NCBI RefSeq assembly: GCF_021412625.1
Contig: NZ_JAKCFI010000001.1
Span: forward strand, 248,001-312,000
Length of the DNA: 64,000 bases
From: Myxococcus stipitatus
Lineage (GTDB): Bacteria; Myxococcota; Myxococcia; Myxococcales; Myxococcaceae
Direction: 5' to 3'
Under the pieces are notes generated by a model. It searched no databases. It saw only the letters and a program-made list of their open reading frames with translations, and was not told where the DNA came from. The first letter of the stretch is position 1. The number at the start of each line of letters is the position of its first letter. Below are positions 16,841-25,670 of this stretch, piece after piece. The translations under genes and the position numbers were made by a program.

Positions 16841-18327
16841 CGCGGCGTGGACCTCCTCGGGGTGACATCCCGAGATGGGTCGTCCTTCCGCGTCGTGGCG
16901 TCGAGGTGGGTGAGGCAGTCGCGCAGGTGGCGCAGTCCCTCGTCGATGCCCTTCACGGACACCGCGCCATAGCCGAGCACCCAGCCCGCCTGGGTGGCCC
17001 TCCCCGCGTAGTAGCCGGACAGCCCCTCCACGTTGACGCCCCGCTCCCGCGCCCGCTCGCAGAGCGCCCGCTCCAGCGCGACGCTTCCGCGGGTGAGCAG
17101 GGCGCACAGGTGCAGGCCCGCGACGGAGGGCGCGACGTGGACCCGGTCTCCGAAGCGCAGCGTGAGTCCTTCCGTGAGCCGGCGATGGCGGGCTTCGTAC
17201 TCGCGCCGCATCTTGCGGATGTGGCGCGCCAGCAGGCCCTCGTCGATGAAGCGCGCGAGCGCCGCCTGCGTGGCATGCGGGCCGTGACCGTCCGTCACCC
17301 ACCGGGCCACGCGCAGCTCCCGGTGGAGTGACGGCGGCGCGACCAGGAAGCCCAGCCGGAGCGCGGGCAGCATCACCTTGGAGAACGAGCCGATGTAGAG
17401 GACCCGGCCCGTGGTGTCCATGGCCTGGAGCGTCTCCAGCGGGCGCCCGCCGAAGCGGAACTCGCTGTCGTAGTCATCCTCGATGACCCAGGCGTCGCGT
17501 CGACGGGCCCATTCGAGCAGCGCCTGGCGCCGCGCCGTCGACATCACCGTCCCCAGGGGGAACTGGTGCGAGGGCGTGACGTACACCAGCCGCGTGTCGT
17601 CCGGCAGCGCGCGCACGTCGATGCCCTCCGCGTCCACGGGGATGGGGCTGACGCGCGCGCCCTGGGACTGGAACAGCAGCCGAGCGGGCGGGTAGCCGGG
17701 CTCCTCCACCGCCACGCGCGCCCCGGGCTCCAGCAGCACGCGCCCGACGAGGTCCAGCGCCTGCTGGGCGCCCTGGGTGACGAACACGTCCGCCGCCTCC
17801 GCGCGGACGCCACGGGAGACGCCCACGTGGCGCGCCACGGCCTCGCGGAGCGCGGGGTGGCCGGCGGGTTCCCCATAGGCGGCCGTCAGCGCGCTCGCGC
17901 GCAGCTGCCGCGCCACGAGCCGCCGCCACGTCTCGAAGGGGAACAGGGCGCCATCCGGGACGCCGACGCGGAAATCGAAGGGCGCATGGGGCCCCTGGAG
18001 GGAGGGCTCGGGCAGCTGGCTCCAGAGGGCCCGTGTCCGCGCCTTGCCCTCCCGCGCGCCCGGCCGCTGGCGCGTCTGTCGGGGGCGGGGTGGGGCCTGG
18101 ACGAAGCTGCCGGTGCGCACGTGGCCCACCAGCAAGCCCTCCGCGGCGAGCCACTCGTAGGCCACGCCGACGGTGTTGCGGGACACCCCCAGCCGCCGAG
18201 CCAGCTCGCGGGACGGGGGCAGCCGCTCGCCCTGGCGCAGCCGGCCATCGAGCACCTGGGCGCGCAGCCCCCGGTAGATCTGCCCCGCGAGGTCCCGGCG
18301 GTCGTCCAGGTTGACGTGGAGGTCCAT
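16837..18327 (-). CDS. MocR/PdxR-type GntR regulator with aminotransferase domain
   Basis: A 496-residue regulator. Residues 1-75 are a GntR winged helix (RLPPSRELARRLGVSRNTV is the recognition segment). The rest is a type I aminotransferase fold with the PLP-binding SFSKVMLPALRLGF (Lys in SxxK) and the cofactor motifs EDDYDSEFRF and YVTPSHQFPLG. Such proteins sense PLP or amino-compound ligands and usually control a divergent neighbour. The start at 18327 (MDLHVNLDDRRD) is preferred to the GTG two codons earlier. It diverges from a cupin gene across 99 bp, the natural target. The tail overlaps the convergent lipoxygenase stop. Confidence 0.92.
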   Translation of the reverse strand: MDLHVNLDDRRDLAGQIYRGLRAQVLDGRLRQGERLPPSRELARRLGVSRNTVGVAYEWLAAEGLLVGHVRTGSFVQAPPRPRQTRQRPGAREGKARTRALWSQLPEPSLQGPHAPFDFRVGVPDGALFPFETWRRLVARQLRASALTAAYGEPAGHPALREAVARHVGVSRGVRAEAADVFVTQGAQQALDLVGRVLLEPGARVAVEEPGYPPARLLFQSQGARVSPIPVDAEGIDVRALPDDTRLVYVTPSHQFPLGTVMSTARRQALLEWARRRDAWVIEDDYDSEFRFGGRPLETLQAMDTTGRVLYIGSFSKVMLPALRLGFLVAPPSLHRELRVARWVTDGHGPHATQAALARFIDEGLLARHIRKMRREYEARHRRLTEGLTLRFGDRVHVAPSVAGLHLCALLTRGSVALERALCERARERGVNVEGLSGYYAGRATQAGWVLGYGAVSVKGIDEGLRHLRDCLTHLDATTRKDDPSRDVTPRRSTPR

Positions 18328-18426
18328 GGGCACGCTCTAGATTGGCCCAGTGAGATTCGTCAATCCTGGCCCTTCAGCAGGGCCAGCGCGGGACGCATCC
18401 TCACGGCATCTTCGCAAGGAGCCGTC
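18328..18426. promoter_or_regulatory. divergent MocR/cupin control region
   Basis: The 99-bp spacer contains ATTGGCCC (18341-18348) and a related TCCTGGCCC about 20 bp further on (18364-18372), a partial direct repeat with a two-turn spacing. MocR-type regulators often bind direct repeats in such regions. AAGGAG at about 18415-18420 is the cupin ribosome binding site. Confidence 0.4.
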
Positions 18427-18879
18427 ATGACCACCGTCCCGCCCGCCTACGCCGTCGACACCTCCAACACGCCCTGGGTCCCCATGGGCCCCGCCGGCAT
18501 GTCCTTCAAGCCGCTGCGCTTCTTCCGGGACGGCAGCGGCTGGTCCTACCTGTTCCGGCTGGAGCCGGGCACCGTCATCCCGCGTCACCGGCACACGGGC
18601 GAGGTGCACGGCTTCAACCTCTCCGGTCACCGCGAGCTGCTCGACACGGGCGAGGTGATTGGACCGGGCGGCTACGTCTACGAGCCGCCCGGCAACGTCG
18701 ACAGCTGGCGGGTGGTGGGAGACGCGCCCGCCGTGCTCCACATCACCGTGAAGGGCGCCATCCAATACCTCGACGCCGAGGGCCGGGTGACGCGCGAGGT
18801 GACGTCCGCGGACCGGCTGGAGACCTACCGCCGCTGGTGCGAGGCGAACGGCGTCCCCTTCGCCGCGACGCTGGAGTGA
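18427..18879 (+). CDS. cupin protein, 2,4'-dihydroxyacetophenone dioxygenase-like
   Basis: A 150-residue single-domain cupin. The first metal-binding motif is visible as GTVIPRHRHTGEVHGFNL (His, His, Glu, His), and the second region GGYVYEPPGNVDSW follows. The arrangement and the opening NTPWVPMGPAGMSFKPLRF match the 2,4'-dihydroxyacetophenone dioxygenase/ChrR-like family of small metal cupins. The substrate is unknown; the name reflects family similarity only. AAGGAG six to seven bases before the ATG supports the start. It is divergent from a MocR regulator, suggesting ligand-controlled expression. A hairpin follows the stop before the convergent dienelactone hydrolase gene. Confidence 0.85.
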   Translation: MTTVPPAYAVDTSNTPWVPMGPAGMSFKPLRFFRDGSGWSYLFRLEPGTVIPRHRHTGEVHGFNLSGHRELLDTGEVIGPGGYVYEPPGNVDSWRVVGDAPAVLHITVKGAIQYLDAEGRVTREVTSADRLETYRRWCEANGVPFAATLE

Positions 18880-18892
18880 CGCGCGGCGCCCT

Positions 18893-18924
18893 CGGCGGTC
18901 CGGGCCCCGGGCCCGGGTTCGCCG
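18893..18924. terminator. hairpin between convergent cupin and hydrolase genes
   Basis: An outer stem CGGCG (18893-18897) with CGCCG (18920-18924) encloses an inner stem CGGGC (18901-18905) with GCCCG (18911-18915). It lies 14 bases after the cupin stop and about 90 bases from the convergent gene's stop. Confidence 0.45.
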
Positions 18925-19013
18925 CCGCCATTTCCAGCTCCCCATCGAAGGGCCCGAACTCGGGGGAGTGAAACCCCAACGAGCCCGGACGGAATGCTTC
19001 GGTGGGAGGACGC

Positions 19014-19577
19014 TCAATCCCCCGCGGCGAGCCAGCGCAGCGTGGTGTCCCAGGCGCGCTCGGCGGCGGCCTCGTCGAAGTCGGGCAGGTCGGGGTCGGT
19101 GAAGACGTGGCCCGCGCCGTCGTAGCGGTGCAGCTCCACCCGGGCGCCCGCGCGCATGAAGGCCAGCCGCCACGCCTCCAGCTCCGCGTCGGTGACGAAG
19201 TCATCCGGCCGCGCGACGTGGGCGAGCAGGTCCATGCGGGGCGGGAGCTGGACATCGGACTCGGCCACACCATGGAAGAGCACCAGCCGCGGCGGGGCTC
19301 CGCGGCGCACCGCCACGCGCTGGGCGAGCGAGGCCCCCAGGCTGAAGCCCAGGAGCACGTCGGGGCGCCAGGCCTCGACCTCCGCCAGCGCGCGGTCCAG
19401 CAGGGCCTCGCGTCCCACCGCGTCCCGCAGCGCGAGCGCGCGCTCCAAGGTGTCCGCGGTGGCGCCGTCGTACAGGTCCGGGGCATGGACCCCGTGTCCG
19501 GCGGCCTCCAGGCGCGAGCACGCGGCATGGATTGCGGGGCGCAGGCCGTAGGCGGAGTGGAGGACGAGGATGCGCAT
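19014..19577 (-). CDS. dienelactone hydrolase family protein
   Basis: A 187-residue alpha/beta hydrolase. The nucleophile elbow is GFSLGASLA (Ser in place of the Cys of classical dienelactone hydrolases), the acid is near PDDFVTD and the catalytic His is in YDGAGHVFTDPD. The substrate is not predictable; the family covers carboxymethylenebutenolidase and many uncharacterised esterases. The start at 19577 (MRILVLHSAYG) puts the first beta strand at the N-terminus; the longer frame to 19613 lacks support. No signal peptide, so it is cytoplasmic. A possible small gene lies 58 bp upstream on the same strand. Confidence 0.88.
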   Translation of the reverse strand: MRILVLHSAYGLRPAIHAACSRLEAAGHGVHAPDLYDGATADTLERALALRDAVGREALLDRALAEVEAWRPDVLLGFSLGASLAQRVAVRRGAPPRLVLFHGVAESDVQLPPRMDLLAHVARPDDFVTDAELEAWRLAFMRAGARVELHRYDGAGHVFTDPDLPDFDEAAAERAWDTTLRWLAAGD

Positions 19578-19635
19578 GGGGCAGCTCACGGATTCGCGGA
19601 CCGCGCGGGACACCTCGCGCCGCGACGCGAACCTG

Positions 19636-19791
19636 TCAGTGATGGGGCTGCGCGTCCACAGGGTCCTTCACTTCCGCGCCCTCGCCGTCGAGCACCCGTC
19701 GCGTCATCGCCAGGGCGAGGTCCACCGCCCGCTCGCCGGGGTTCCTGGCCACCCGGGCCCCGAGGTCGCCAGGCTCGACGAGGCGCACCAA
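19636..19791 (-). CDS. possible 51-residue small protein
   Basis: A short minus-strand frame, with TTG at 19791 or GTG at 19788, has G/C at most third codon positions and reads naturally as protein (VRLVEPGDLGARVARNPGE, later DLALAMTRRVLDG). It lies between the hydrolase and the CHAT gene. No ribosome binding site or family is seen, and the longer frame into the CHAT gene is a shadow. It may be a real small gene co-transcribed with the hydrolase, or the tail of a decayed one. Confidence 0.35.
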   Translation of the reverse strand: MVRLVEPGDLGARVARNPGERAVDLALAMTRRVLDGEGAEVKDPVDAQPHH

Positions 19792-19845
19792 CCGTCGGGG
19801 GGTGATTGCATGCGGAGTGCGAGCGGTGGCTAAGCTCGCCCGTGC

Positions 19846-21867
19846 ATGGCTCAGGATGGAGCAGCGCCTCCCCGCCTCTGGCTGGAGGTCGACATCGCCC
19901 AGGCGGGGGACGAGGTCCAGGAGGTGACCCGCGCGGACATGAACGTCCACACGCGCCCGCGCACCTTCTCCCGGAAGGATGTCATCGAGCAGTTCAAGGC
20001 GTGGGTCCAGGCGGCCGCCCGCCAGAGCAGCCCCCTGGCGCCGGCGGCCCAGGCCGAGCAACTCCACGATGCGCTGTTCCAGAGCGAGGTCCTCGCGGCG
20101 TTCTCCTCGCTGCAACGCGTCGTGGGCGTGCCGCCGCCGCTGATGCGGCTGATGCCCCAGCACCGCGACCTGGAGGGCGTTCCCTGGGAGGCGATGTGCA
20201 AGCGGGGCGGCGAGGCGGAGTTCCTGGGCATCTCCCAGGAGATGTGCCTGGTGCGCGGCGTCCACACCACGCGGCCTTCGCGTCCGCATCGCGTGGATGG
20301 AGCCATCCGGATGCTGGTCATCTCCCCGCTGGACGAGGACCGGCCGGGCTTGATGAAGGAGGACCTCCAGCCGGCCATCGACTCCGGGCACCTGGAGTGG
20401 CTGGAGCCGCTGGTGGGCTCGCGCGCGCGGCTCGAGTTCGTGGAGCAGCGCCTGATGAAGGCGCCCGTGCCCCACATCCTGCACTTCATCGGGCATGGGA
20501 GGGCCCTGCCGACCCCGGCGCTCCAACTGGCGGACGACGCGGACGGTCAGGAGTCCTGGCTCAAGGTGGCGCTGCTGGCGCGGCTGCTGCAACCCGCCTT
20601 TGGCGATGCCCTGCGGTTGGTGACGCTCGAGTCGTGTTCGGGGGCGCAGCCGGATTCGCTGACGAGCGCGGCGGCGCGGCTGGGAGACCTGGGCGCGGAC
20701 GCGGTGGTGGCGCACCTGTGGCCCGTGCGCGCGAAGGTCGCCCGCCATTGCTCGAAGGCCTTCTACCACGCGCTCATCGAGAAGACGGTGCATGCCGGCG
20801 ACGTGGCGCGCAGCCTCCAGGCGGCGCGCTTCAGCCTGTACACGACCTTCGAGGAGAGCGCGGAGGCGTTCTCGCCGGTGCTCTACCTGCGCAACCGGGA
20901 CTCGCTCCTGTTCGACTTCCAGACGCGGACTCCCACGCCGCCCCAGGTCTCCGACGTCGCGCCATCCCCCGTCGTGTCAGGGGCTCGGGAGCCTCCGGGG
21001 TCGTCGGAGTTGCAGGGGCTCGGGGACCTGATGAAGCGGCCGTTCTGCCTGGTGCTGGGGGACCGCTGGAACGAATCGCTCACGGGGTTCCGGCAGACGC
21101 TGCACGACAACCTCACGGGGCCCTGGGCCGCGCCCTCGGGGCTCCCGATGAGCGCGCTCGCGCAGCGCTATGTCCTCAAGTCCGGGGCCAAGGCGCTCAG
21201 CCCGCTGTTCCAGGACGAGTTCCGCGGCGCGATGCCGTCGCTCCCGCTGGTGGAGTCCTTCGCGGCGCACCTGCCCCCGGGCGTCCACATCACCCTGCTG
21301 CGCACGCCCCTCCTGGAAGACGCGCTCGTGCGCCTTCATCCCGAGCGGACGCTGTATGTCGTGCAACCCCTGCCTCCGGGCAGCGGCATGCCGTCGCTGC
21401 GGATGTGGGACGGGAAGAAGTGGCGGCAGCTCGGCGCGCTCCCCGCGAAGTTCGACCCCGAGCGGGAGATGACCCTGGTGCGGCTGTACCGGGGATATCT
21501 GGCCGGCCCCGTCTTCGAGATGCCGCTGCTCACGGAGGACGACTACCTGACGGAGGTCCGCGACCTGGAGTCCGTGCTGATGCCGGAGCTGGCCGACCTC
21601 CTGCTGGGGCCGCTGCGCAACCGCCCGACGCTGCTGGTGGGGATGTCCCTGTTGATGTGGCATCACCGGTTGTTGTTGCACCAGATCTTCGATACCCGGC
21701 CGCTGTCGGAGCGGAGCCGCGTGCTGCTCGAGCCCGGTGAGCCGGAGGCGGAGTCCTGGCAGCGGGGACGCGGGCTGCCGTGCAACGGGCCCGTGCGGGT
21801 CATCCAGATAGACGAGCGCCCGCTGCGCGCGTTCGTGGATGCACTCGCCCCCGGAGCCGCGTCATGA
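19846..21867 (+). CDS. CHAT-domain peptidase fused to a degenerate SIR2-like domain
   Basis: A 673-residue protein. Residues about 95-360 form a CHAT (caspase-fold) domain with the catalytic dyad His217 in HFIGHG and Cys264 in LESCSGAQ, followed by the family's GADAVVAHLWPV. Residues about 385-650 align in order with SIR2-like domains of bacterial conflict systems. They show a PFCLVLGDRW opening, TLLRTPLLEDAL in place of TTNYDDAL, PLLTEDDYL, and LLVGMSLLMWHHRLLL for the usual LGYSLxDW. The catalytic-loop His (LHG) is replaced in VRLYRGYL, and the GAG motif is lost, so NAD hydrolysis is unlikely. The gene overlaps the downstream nSTAND-WD40 gene by four bases, so the two products probably act together, the NTPase gating the protease. 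It starts at the first ATG after a 268-bp spacer. Confidence 0.88.
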   Translation: MAQDGAAPPRLWLEVDIAQAGDEVQEVTRADMNVHTRPRTFSRKDVIEQFKAWVQAAARQSSPLAPAAQAEQLHDALFQSEVLAAFSSLQRVVGVPPPLMRLMPQHRDLEGVPWEAMCKRGGEAEFLGISQEMCLVRGVHTTRPSRPHRVDGAIRMLVISPLDEDRPGLMKEDLQPAIDSGHLEWLEPLVGSRARLEFVEQRLMKAPVPHILHFIGHGRALPTPALQLADDADGQESWLKVALLARLLQPAFGDALRLVTLESCSGAQPDSLTSAAARLGDLGADAVVAHLWPVRAKVARHCSKAFYHALIEKTVHAGDVARSLQAARFSLYTTFEESAEAFSPVLYLRNRDSLLFDFQTRTPTPPQVSDVAPSPVVSGAREPPGSSELQGLGDLMKRPFCLVLGDRWNESLTGFRQTLHDNLTGPWAAPSGLPMSALAQRYVLKSGAKALSPLFQDEFRGAMPSLPLVESFAAHLPPGVHITLLRTPLLEDALVRLHPERTLYVVQPLPPGSGMPSLRMWDGKKWRQLGALPAKFDPEREMTLVRLYRGYLAGPVFEMPLLTEDDYLTEVRDLESVLMPELADLLLGPLRNRPTLLVGMSLLMWHHRLLLHQIFDTRPLSERSRVLLEPGEPEAESWQRGRGLPCNGPVRVIQIDERPLRAFVDALAPGAAS

Positions 21868-24800
21868 GCCACGCCCTGGCCCCGGCGTCCGAGGTGGCGC
21901 AGAGCGCGCCGCAGGAGGACCCGAACCCCTTCCGAGGCCCCCAGCCCTACCGCTTCGCGGACCATCCGCGCTTCATCGGGCGGGAGGAGGACGCCTGGAA
22001 GCTGCTCCATCGCATCCGGGCCCACCCCTGCGTGACGCTCTACGGGCCGTCGGGCGCGGGCAAGTCGTCGCTGATGCAGGCGGGGGTGTTGCCGCTGCTG
22101 GTGAACCAGCATGGCTTCCGGGTGGTGCGCGTGGACGTCTGGCCCGCCGGTGAACACCCGTTGGCCCGGCTGCTGGGGTTCATGGATTCGGAGCTGGGGC
22201 TGGGCAGCTCTCCGGAGGGGCTCTCCGGGCGCGAGGCATTGGAGGTGGCGCTGGAGCTGGCGACGCTGCGCTCCGACCAGCCCATCCTCGTCTACCTGGA
22301 TCAGCTCGAGCAGCTCTTCCTCCCGAGCCGCAAGTCGTCATGGACGGACGAGTTCATCGAGGTGCTGGGGGGGCTGGCGGGCGGGCCGTTCCGGGGGCTC
22401 CAGTTCGTGCTGGCGCTGCGCGAGGACTACCTGGGGCGCTTCCGGGACCGGCTCCGGGGACGCAGGGCGCTGCTCGCCCAGGGCTTCCGGCTGGGGCCGC
22501 TCACCGTGAAGGAGATGACGGCGGTCGCGTGCTCCCTGGCCGCCATGGGGACTCCGGCCCAGCGGTGGACGCACGAGGAGATGCGCCCGCTGATGGTGCA
22601 GATGCGGGCCGCCGGGCAGCTGGACGACCACGATGACGCGGAGGTCCAGGCCGCGTTCGCGCAGATCGTCTGCCGGGCGCTCTGGGAGGCCCGTTCACGG
22701 GACGCGACGGCGACGCCCACGCAGGCGGAGCCGATGCTGCACCGCTACCTGGACGAGACGCTCGATGCCTTCGGGACGGACAGGGACGCGGTGTTGCGGC
22801 TGCTGGAGGACCTCTTCATCGCCAAGGACGGCAGCCGGACCCTGCTGACCCAGAACGAGGTGGAGACCGAGGCGCGCGACACGCTGCCGGAGAACGTGCT
22901 GGCGCGCCTGGAGGCCGCGGCCGTGCTCCATTCGGAGGAGCACCAGGGCAAGCCCTACTACGAGCTGGGGCATGACTGGCTGGCGCGCAAGGTCCGTGAG
23001 CTGAAGGAGGCGCGGCAGACGCGCGAGGCGCGTGAGCGGGGCGAGCGCGAGCTGCGCGAGGTGGCGGAGCGCAAGCTCGAGGAGCAGCGACGGGCCCTGG
23101 CCGACGAGCGCGAGGCGCATGCCACGCGCATGGCCGAGGAGAAGCGGCGGCAGCGCGAGCGCCGGTGGCGATTCCTGGCCGTGGTGGCGCTGGTGGCCGC
23201 CCTGGCGCTGGCGGGCGTCGCCACGGGGGCGATGGAGGTGCGTCGGCGCGCGTTGGAGCTGTTGAGCCAGGCCCAGGACAGCCTGTTGGTGGCGCGGGCC
23301 CGCGAACTGGCGGTGCGACAGAAGGAGGTGCTCGCCGCGCAGCTGTTGCTGGAGGTCAAGGGCCCGGAGCAGGCAGCGGGCTGGACGCAGCTGGCCAACG
23401 AGCTGCTCGCGATACCGATGCCCCTGCTGACGCTCCGCTCGGACGCTCCCGTGCAAGACGCGGCCTTCGGCCCGGTGGACGTCATGGGGGCGAGCCCCGA
23501 GCGGGTCGTGATGGTGTCCCGGTCGAAGGTGGCGTGGTTGTTCAACGCGGACGGGACGGGGACGCCGACGGCGCTCGAGGGGCACCGGGGCAACGTGGTG
23601 GATGCCGCGTTCAGCCCGACCGAGCCCATGGTGGCGACCGCTTCGGAGGATGGGGATGTCCGGCTGTGGCCCACGGATGGGACCGGCCGGGCCTTCCTCG
23701 TGCTCCAGGGGCACACCGCGCCCGTCCAGTCCGTGCGGTTCAGCGCGGATGGGAGGTGGGTGGCGACGGCGTCCTCCGACGGGACGGTGTGCATCTGGAA
23801 TACGGCGACGGGGGCGCTGCGCGTCACGCTGCGCAGCGATTCGGGGACCCTCGTGTCCGCCCGGTTCAGCGCGGACGGGCGCCGTCTGGTGACGGCCCAG
23901 CTGAACGGGCTCGCGAAGGTGTGGAATCTGGATGGGTCGGGCCCGCCGGTGACGCTCGGGGTTCCCGCGGGCATCATCCTCTCCGCGGCGCTGAACTCGA
24001 ACGGCACCCAAGCCGTGACGGCCTCCAACGACTCCCTGGTGAGGCTGTGGACGGTGGACGGGGCGGCGCCCCCGGTCGTGCTCAAGGAGCACACGGGCAT
24101 CGTGTACTCCGCGGAGTTCAGCGAGGACGATGCGTGGATCGTCACGGCCTCGCAGGACCAGACGGTGCGGGTCTGGCGTTCGGCGGACGGCGCGCCGGTC
24201 GCCGTCCTTCGGGGACACACGGACGCCGTGCGCACGGCGTACTTCGACCGCTTCGCGACGGCCATCGTGTCCGCCTCCGAGGATGGGACGGCGCGGGTCT
24301 GGCGGACGGACCTGATACGCCAGCCCGACGCGACCGGGCGCGCGTCGCCCGAGTCGCGCCCGAAGGACCTGCCATCCTGGGCCTGGGGCTCGTCGTCCCT
24401 CGTGTTGCGGGCGGCGGACGCGAGCCTGCGCTCGGCCCGCTTCAGCGCGGACGGGAACTGGGTGGTGACGGCATCGGACGACAAGACGGCCCGGGTGTGG
24501 CGGGTGAGGAGCCAGATGGCCCCCACCGCGCTCCAGGGGCACCTGCACCCGCTCACCCAGGCGACCTTCAGTCCGGACGGGAAGCAGGTGCTCACCGCCT
24601 CGAGGGACCGTTCGGCGCGGGTGTGGCGGACGGACGTCCAGGCCCCGCCCGTGTTGCTGTTGGGACACGAAGGCGCCATCCAGTCCGCGCGGTTCAGCGG
24701 GGATGGGCGGTGGGTGGTGACGGCGTCCGACGACCTGACGGCGCGGGTCTGGCGGGCGGATGGCGCGGGCATCCCCGTGGTGCTTTCCGGGCACTCCGAT

Positions 24801-25670
24801 TCCGTGGTCTCCGCTCGCTTCAGTCCGGATGGGACGCAGGTGGTGACGGCGTCTCTCGATGGGACGGCCCGGGTCTGGCGCGCGGACGGCGAGGGGCCTC
24901 CCAGCATCCTGTCCGCGCACGAGGGCGCCATCTGGTTCGCGGAGTTCAGCCCCGACGGGGCCTGGGTGGTGACGGCGTCGGATGACAAGACGGCGAGGGT
25001 CTGGGATTGGCGGACGGGCGTGGTCGTCGCGACGTTCGTCGGGCACGAGGACGCCGTGCAGACCGCCCGCTTCAGTCCGGATGGGCGCTTCGTGGTGACG
25101 GCCTCCTCGGACGGCACCGCGCGCGTCTGGCGGGTGTCGCGGCCCGAAACGCCCGTCCTGCTCTCCGGACACGAGGGCTTCGTCGTCTCCGCCGAGTTCA
25201 GTCCGGACGGGACGCAGGTGGTGACGGCGTCGACGGATGGGACCGCCCGCGTGTGGCGCGCGGATGGCACGGGCCTCCCCGTCACGCTGACGGGGCACAA
25301 TGGCTATGTGAACGTCGCCTCGTTCAGCCAGGATGGCCGGTGGGTGCTCACGGGTTCGGAGGACCGGACCGCGTGGCTGTGGCGCGCGGATGGCGGAGGG
25401 GTTCCCCTGGTCTTCCGGGGCCACAACGGGGCCGTCCGCGCCGCGGACCTCTCTCCGGACGGGAAGCGGGTGGTCACCGGCTCCACGGATGCCACGGCGC
25501 AGCTGTGGTCGGTCGACGTGGAGGCGCTTCGTCGACGGCTCGAGGCGAGCAATCTCGACTGCCTCCCGTCGGACCTGCGCCGGGCTCATCTGGAAGAGAG
25601 CGAGGCGGACGCCCTGGCGCGCTACGCGGACTGCGAGGTCGCCCACGGGCGTCCTCGCCCCAGTGACTAG
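21864..25670 (+). CDS. nSTAND NTPase with transmembrane segment and WD40 propellers
   Basis: A 1268-residue signalling NTPase. NPFRGPQPYRFADHPRFIGR is the hallmark opening of the novel STAND-1 group. Walker A is GPSGAGKSS (Lys67) and Walker B is PILVYLDQLEQL near 140. Helical and coiled-coil stretches (about 375-430) lead to one transmembrane helix (RFLAVVALVAALALAGVATG, residues 435-455). About sixteen WD40 repeats follow from residue 525 to 1218, enough for two propellers. Those from about 850 on are nearly identical (SARFSxDG, VVTASDDxTARVW). STAND proteins oligomerise on sensing a trigger. If the single helix is N-in, the propellers face the periplasm. The ATG overlaps the CHAT stop, and the stop shares CTAG with the convergent caspase-like gene. 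Confidence 0.92.
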   Translation: MSHALAPASEVAQSAPQEDPNPFRGPQPYRFADHPRFIGREEDAWKLLHRIRAHPCVTLYGPSGAGKSSLMQAGVLPLLVNQHGFRVVRVDVWPAGEHPLARLLGFMDSELGLGSSPEGLSGREALEVALELATLRSDQPILVYLDQLEQLFLPSRKSSWTDEFIEVLGGLAGGPFRGLQFVLALREDYLGRFRDRLRGRRALLAQGFRLGPLTVKEMTAVACSLAAMGTPAQRWTHEEMRPLMVQMRAAGQLDDHDDAEVQAAFAQIVCRALWEARSRDATATPTQAEPMLHRYLDETLDAFGTDRDAVLRLLEDLFIAKDGSRTLLTQNEVETEARDTLPENVLARLEAAAVLHSEEHQGKPYYELGHDWLARKVRELKEARQTREARERGERELREVAERKLEEQRRALADEREAHATRMAEEKRRQRERRWRFLAVVALVAALALAGVATGAMEVRRRALELLSQAQDSLLVARARELAVRQKEVLAAQLLLEVKGPEQAAGWTQLANELLAIPMPLLTLRSDAPVQDAAFGPVDVMGASPERVVMVSRSKVAWLFNADGTGTPTALEGHRGNVVDAAFSPTEPMVATASEDGDVRLWPTDGTGRAFLVLQGHTAPVQSVRFSADGRWVATASSDGTVCIWNTATGALRVTLRSDSGTLVSARFSADGRRLVTAQLNGLAKVWNLDGSGPPVTLGVPAGIILSAALNSNGTQAVTASNDSLVRLWTVDGAAPPVVLKEHTGIVYSAEFSEDDAWIVTASQDQTVRVWRSADGAPVAVLRGHTDAVRTAYFDRFATAIVSASEDGTARVWRTDLIRQPDATGRASPESRPKDLPSWAWGSSSLVLRAADASLRSARFSADGNWVVTASDDKTARVWRVRSQMAPTALQGHLHPLTQATFSPDGKQVLTASRDRSARVWRTDVQAPPVLLLGHEGAIQSARFSGDGRWVVTASDDLTARVWRADGAGIPVVLSGHSDSVVSARFSPDGTQVVTASLDGTARVWRADGEGPPSILSAHEGAIWFAEFSPDGAWVVTASDDKTARVWDWRTGVVVATFVGHEDAVQTARFSPDGRFVVTASSDGTARVWRVSRPETPVLLSGHEGFVVSAEFSPDGTQVVTASTDGTARVWRADGTGLPVTLTGHNGYVNVASFSQDGRWVLTGSEDRTAWLWRADGGGVPLVFRGHNGAVRAADLSPDGKRVVTGSTDATAQLWSVDVEALRRRLEASNLDCLPSDLRRAHLEESEADALARYADCEVAHGRPRPSD
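24430..25525 (+). repeat. near-identical tandem WD40-coding repeats, period about 123-126 bp
   Basis: Within the WD40 region the DNA itself repeats with a 41-42-codon period. Motifs such as GGTGACGGCGTC and CGGGTCTGGCG recur in phase in most units. The homogeneity at DNA level, compared with the divergent first seven repeats, suggests recent duplication or gene conversion. Confidence 0.7.

Noticed and set aside
19014..19577. classical dienelactone hydrolase assignment
   Set aside because: The nucleophile is Ser, not Cys, so only family membership is claimed.
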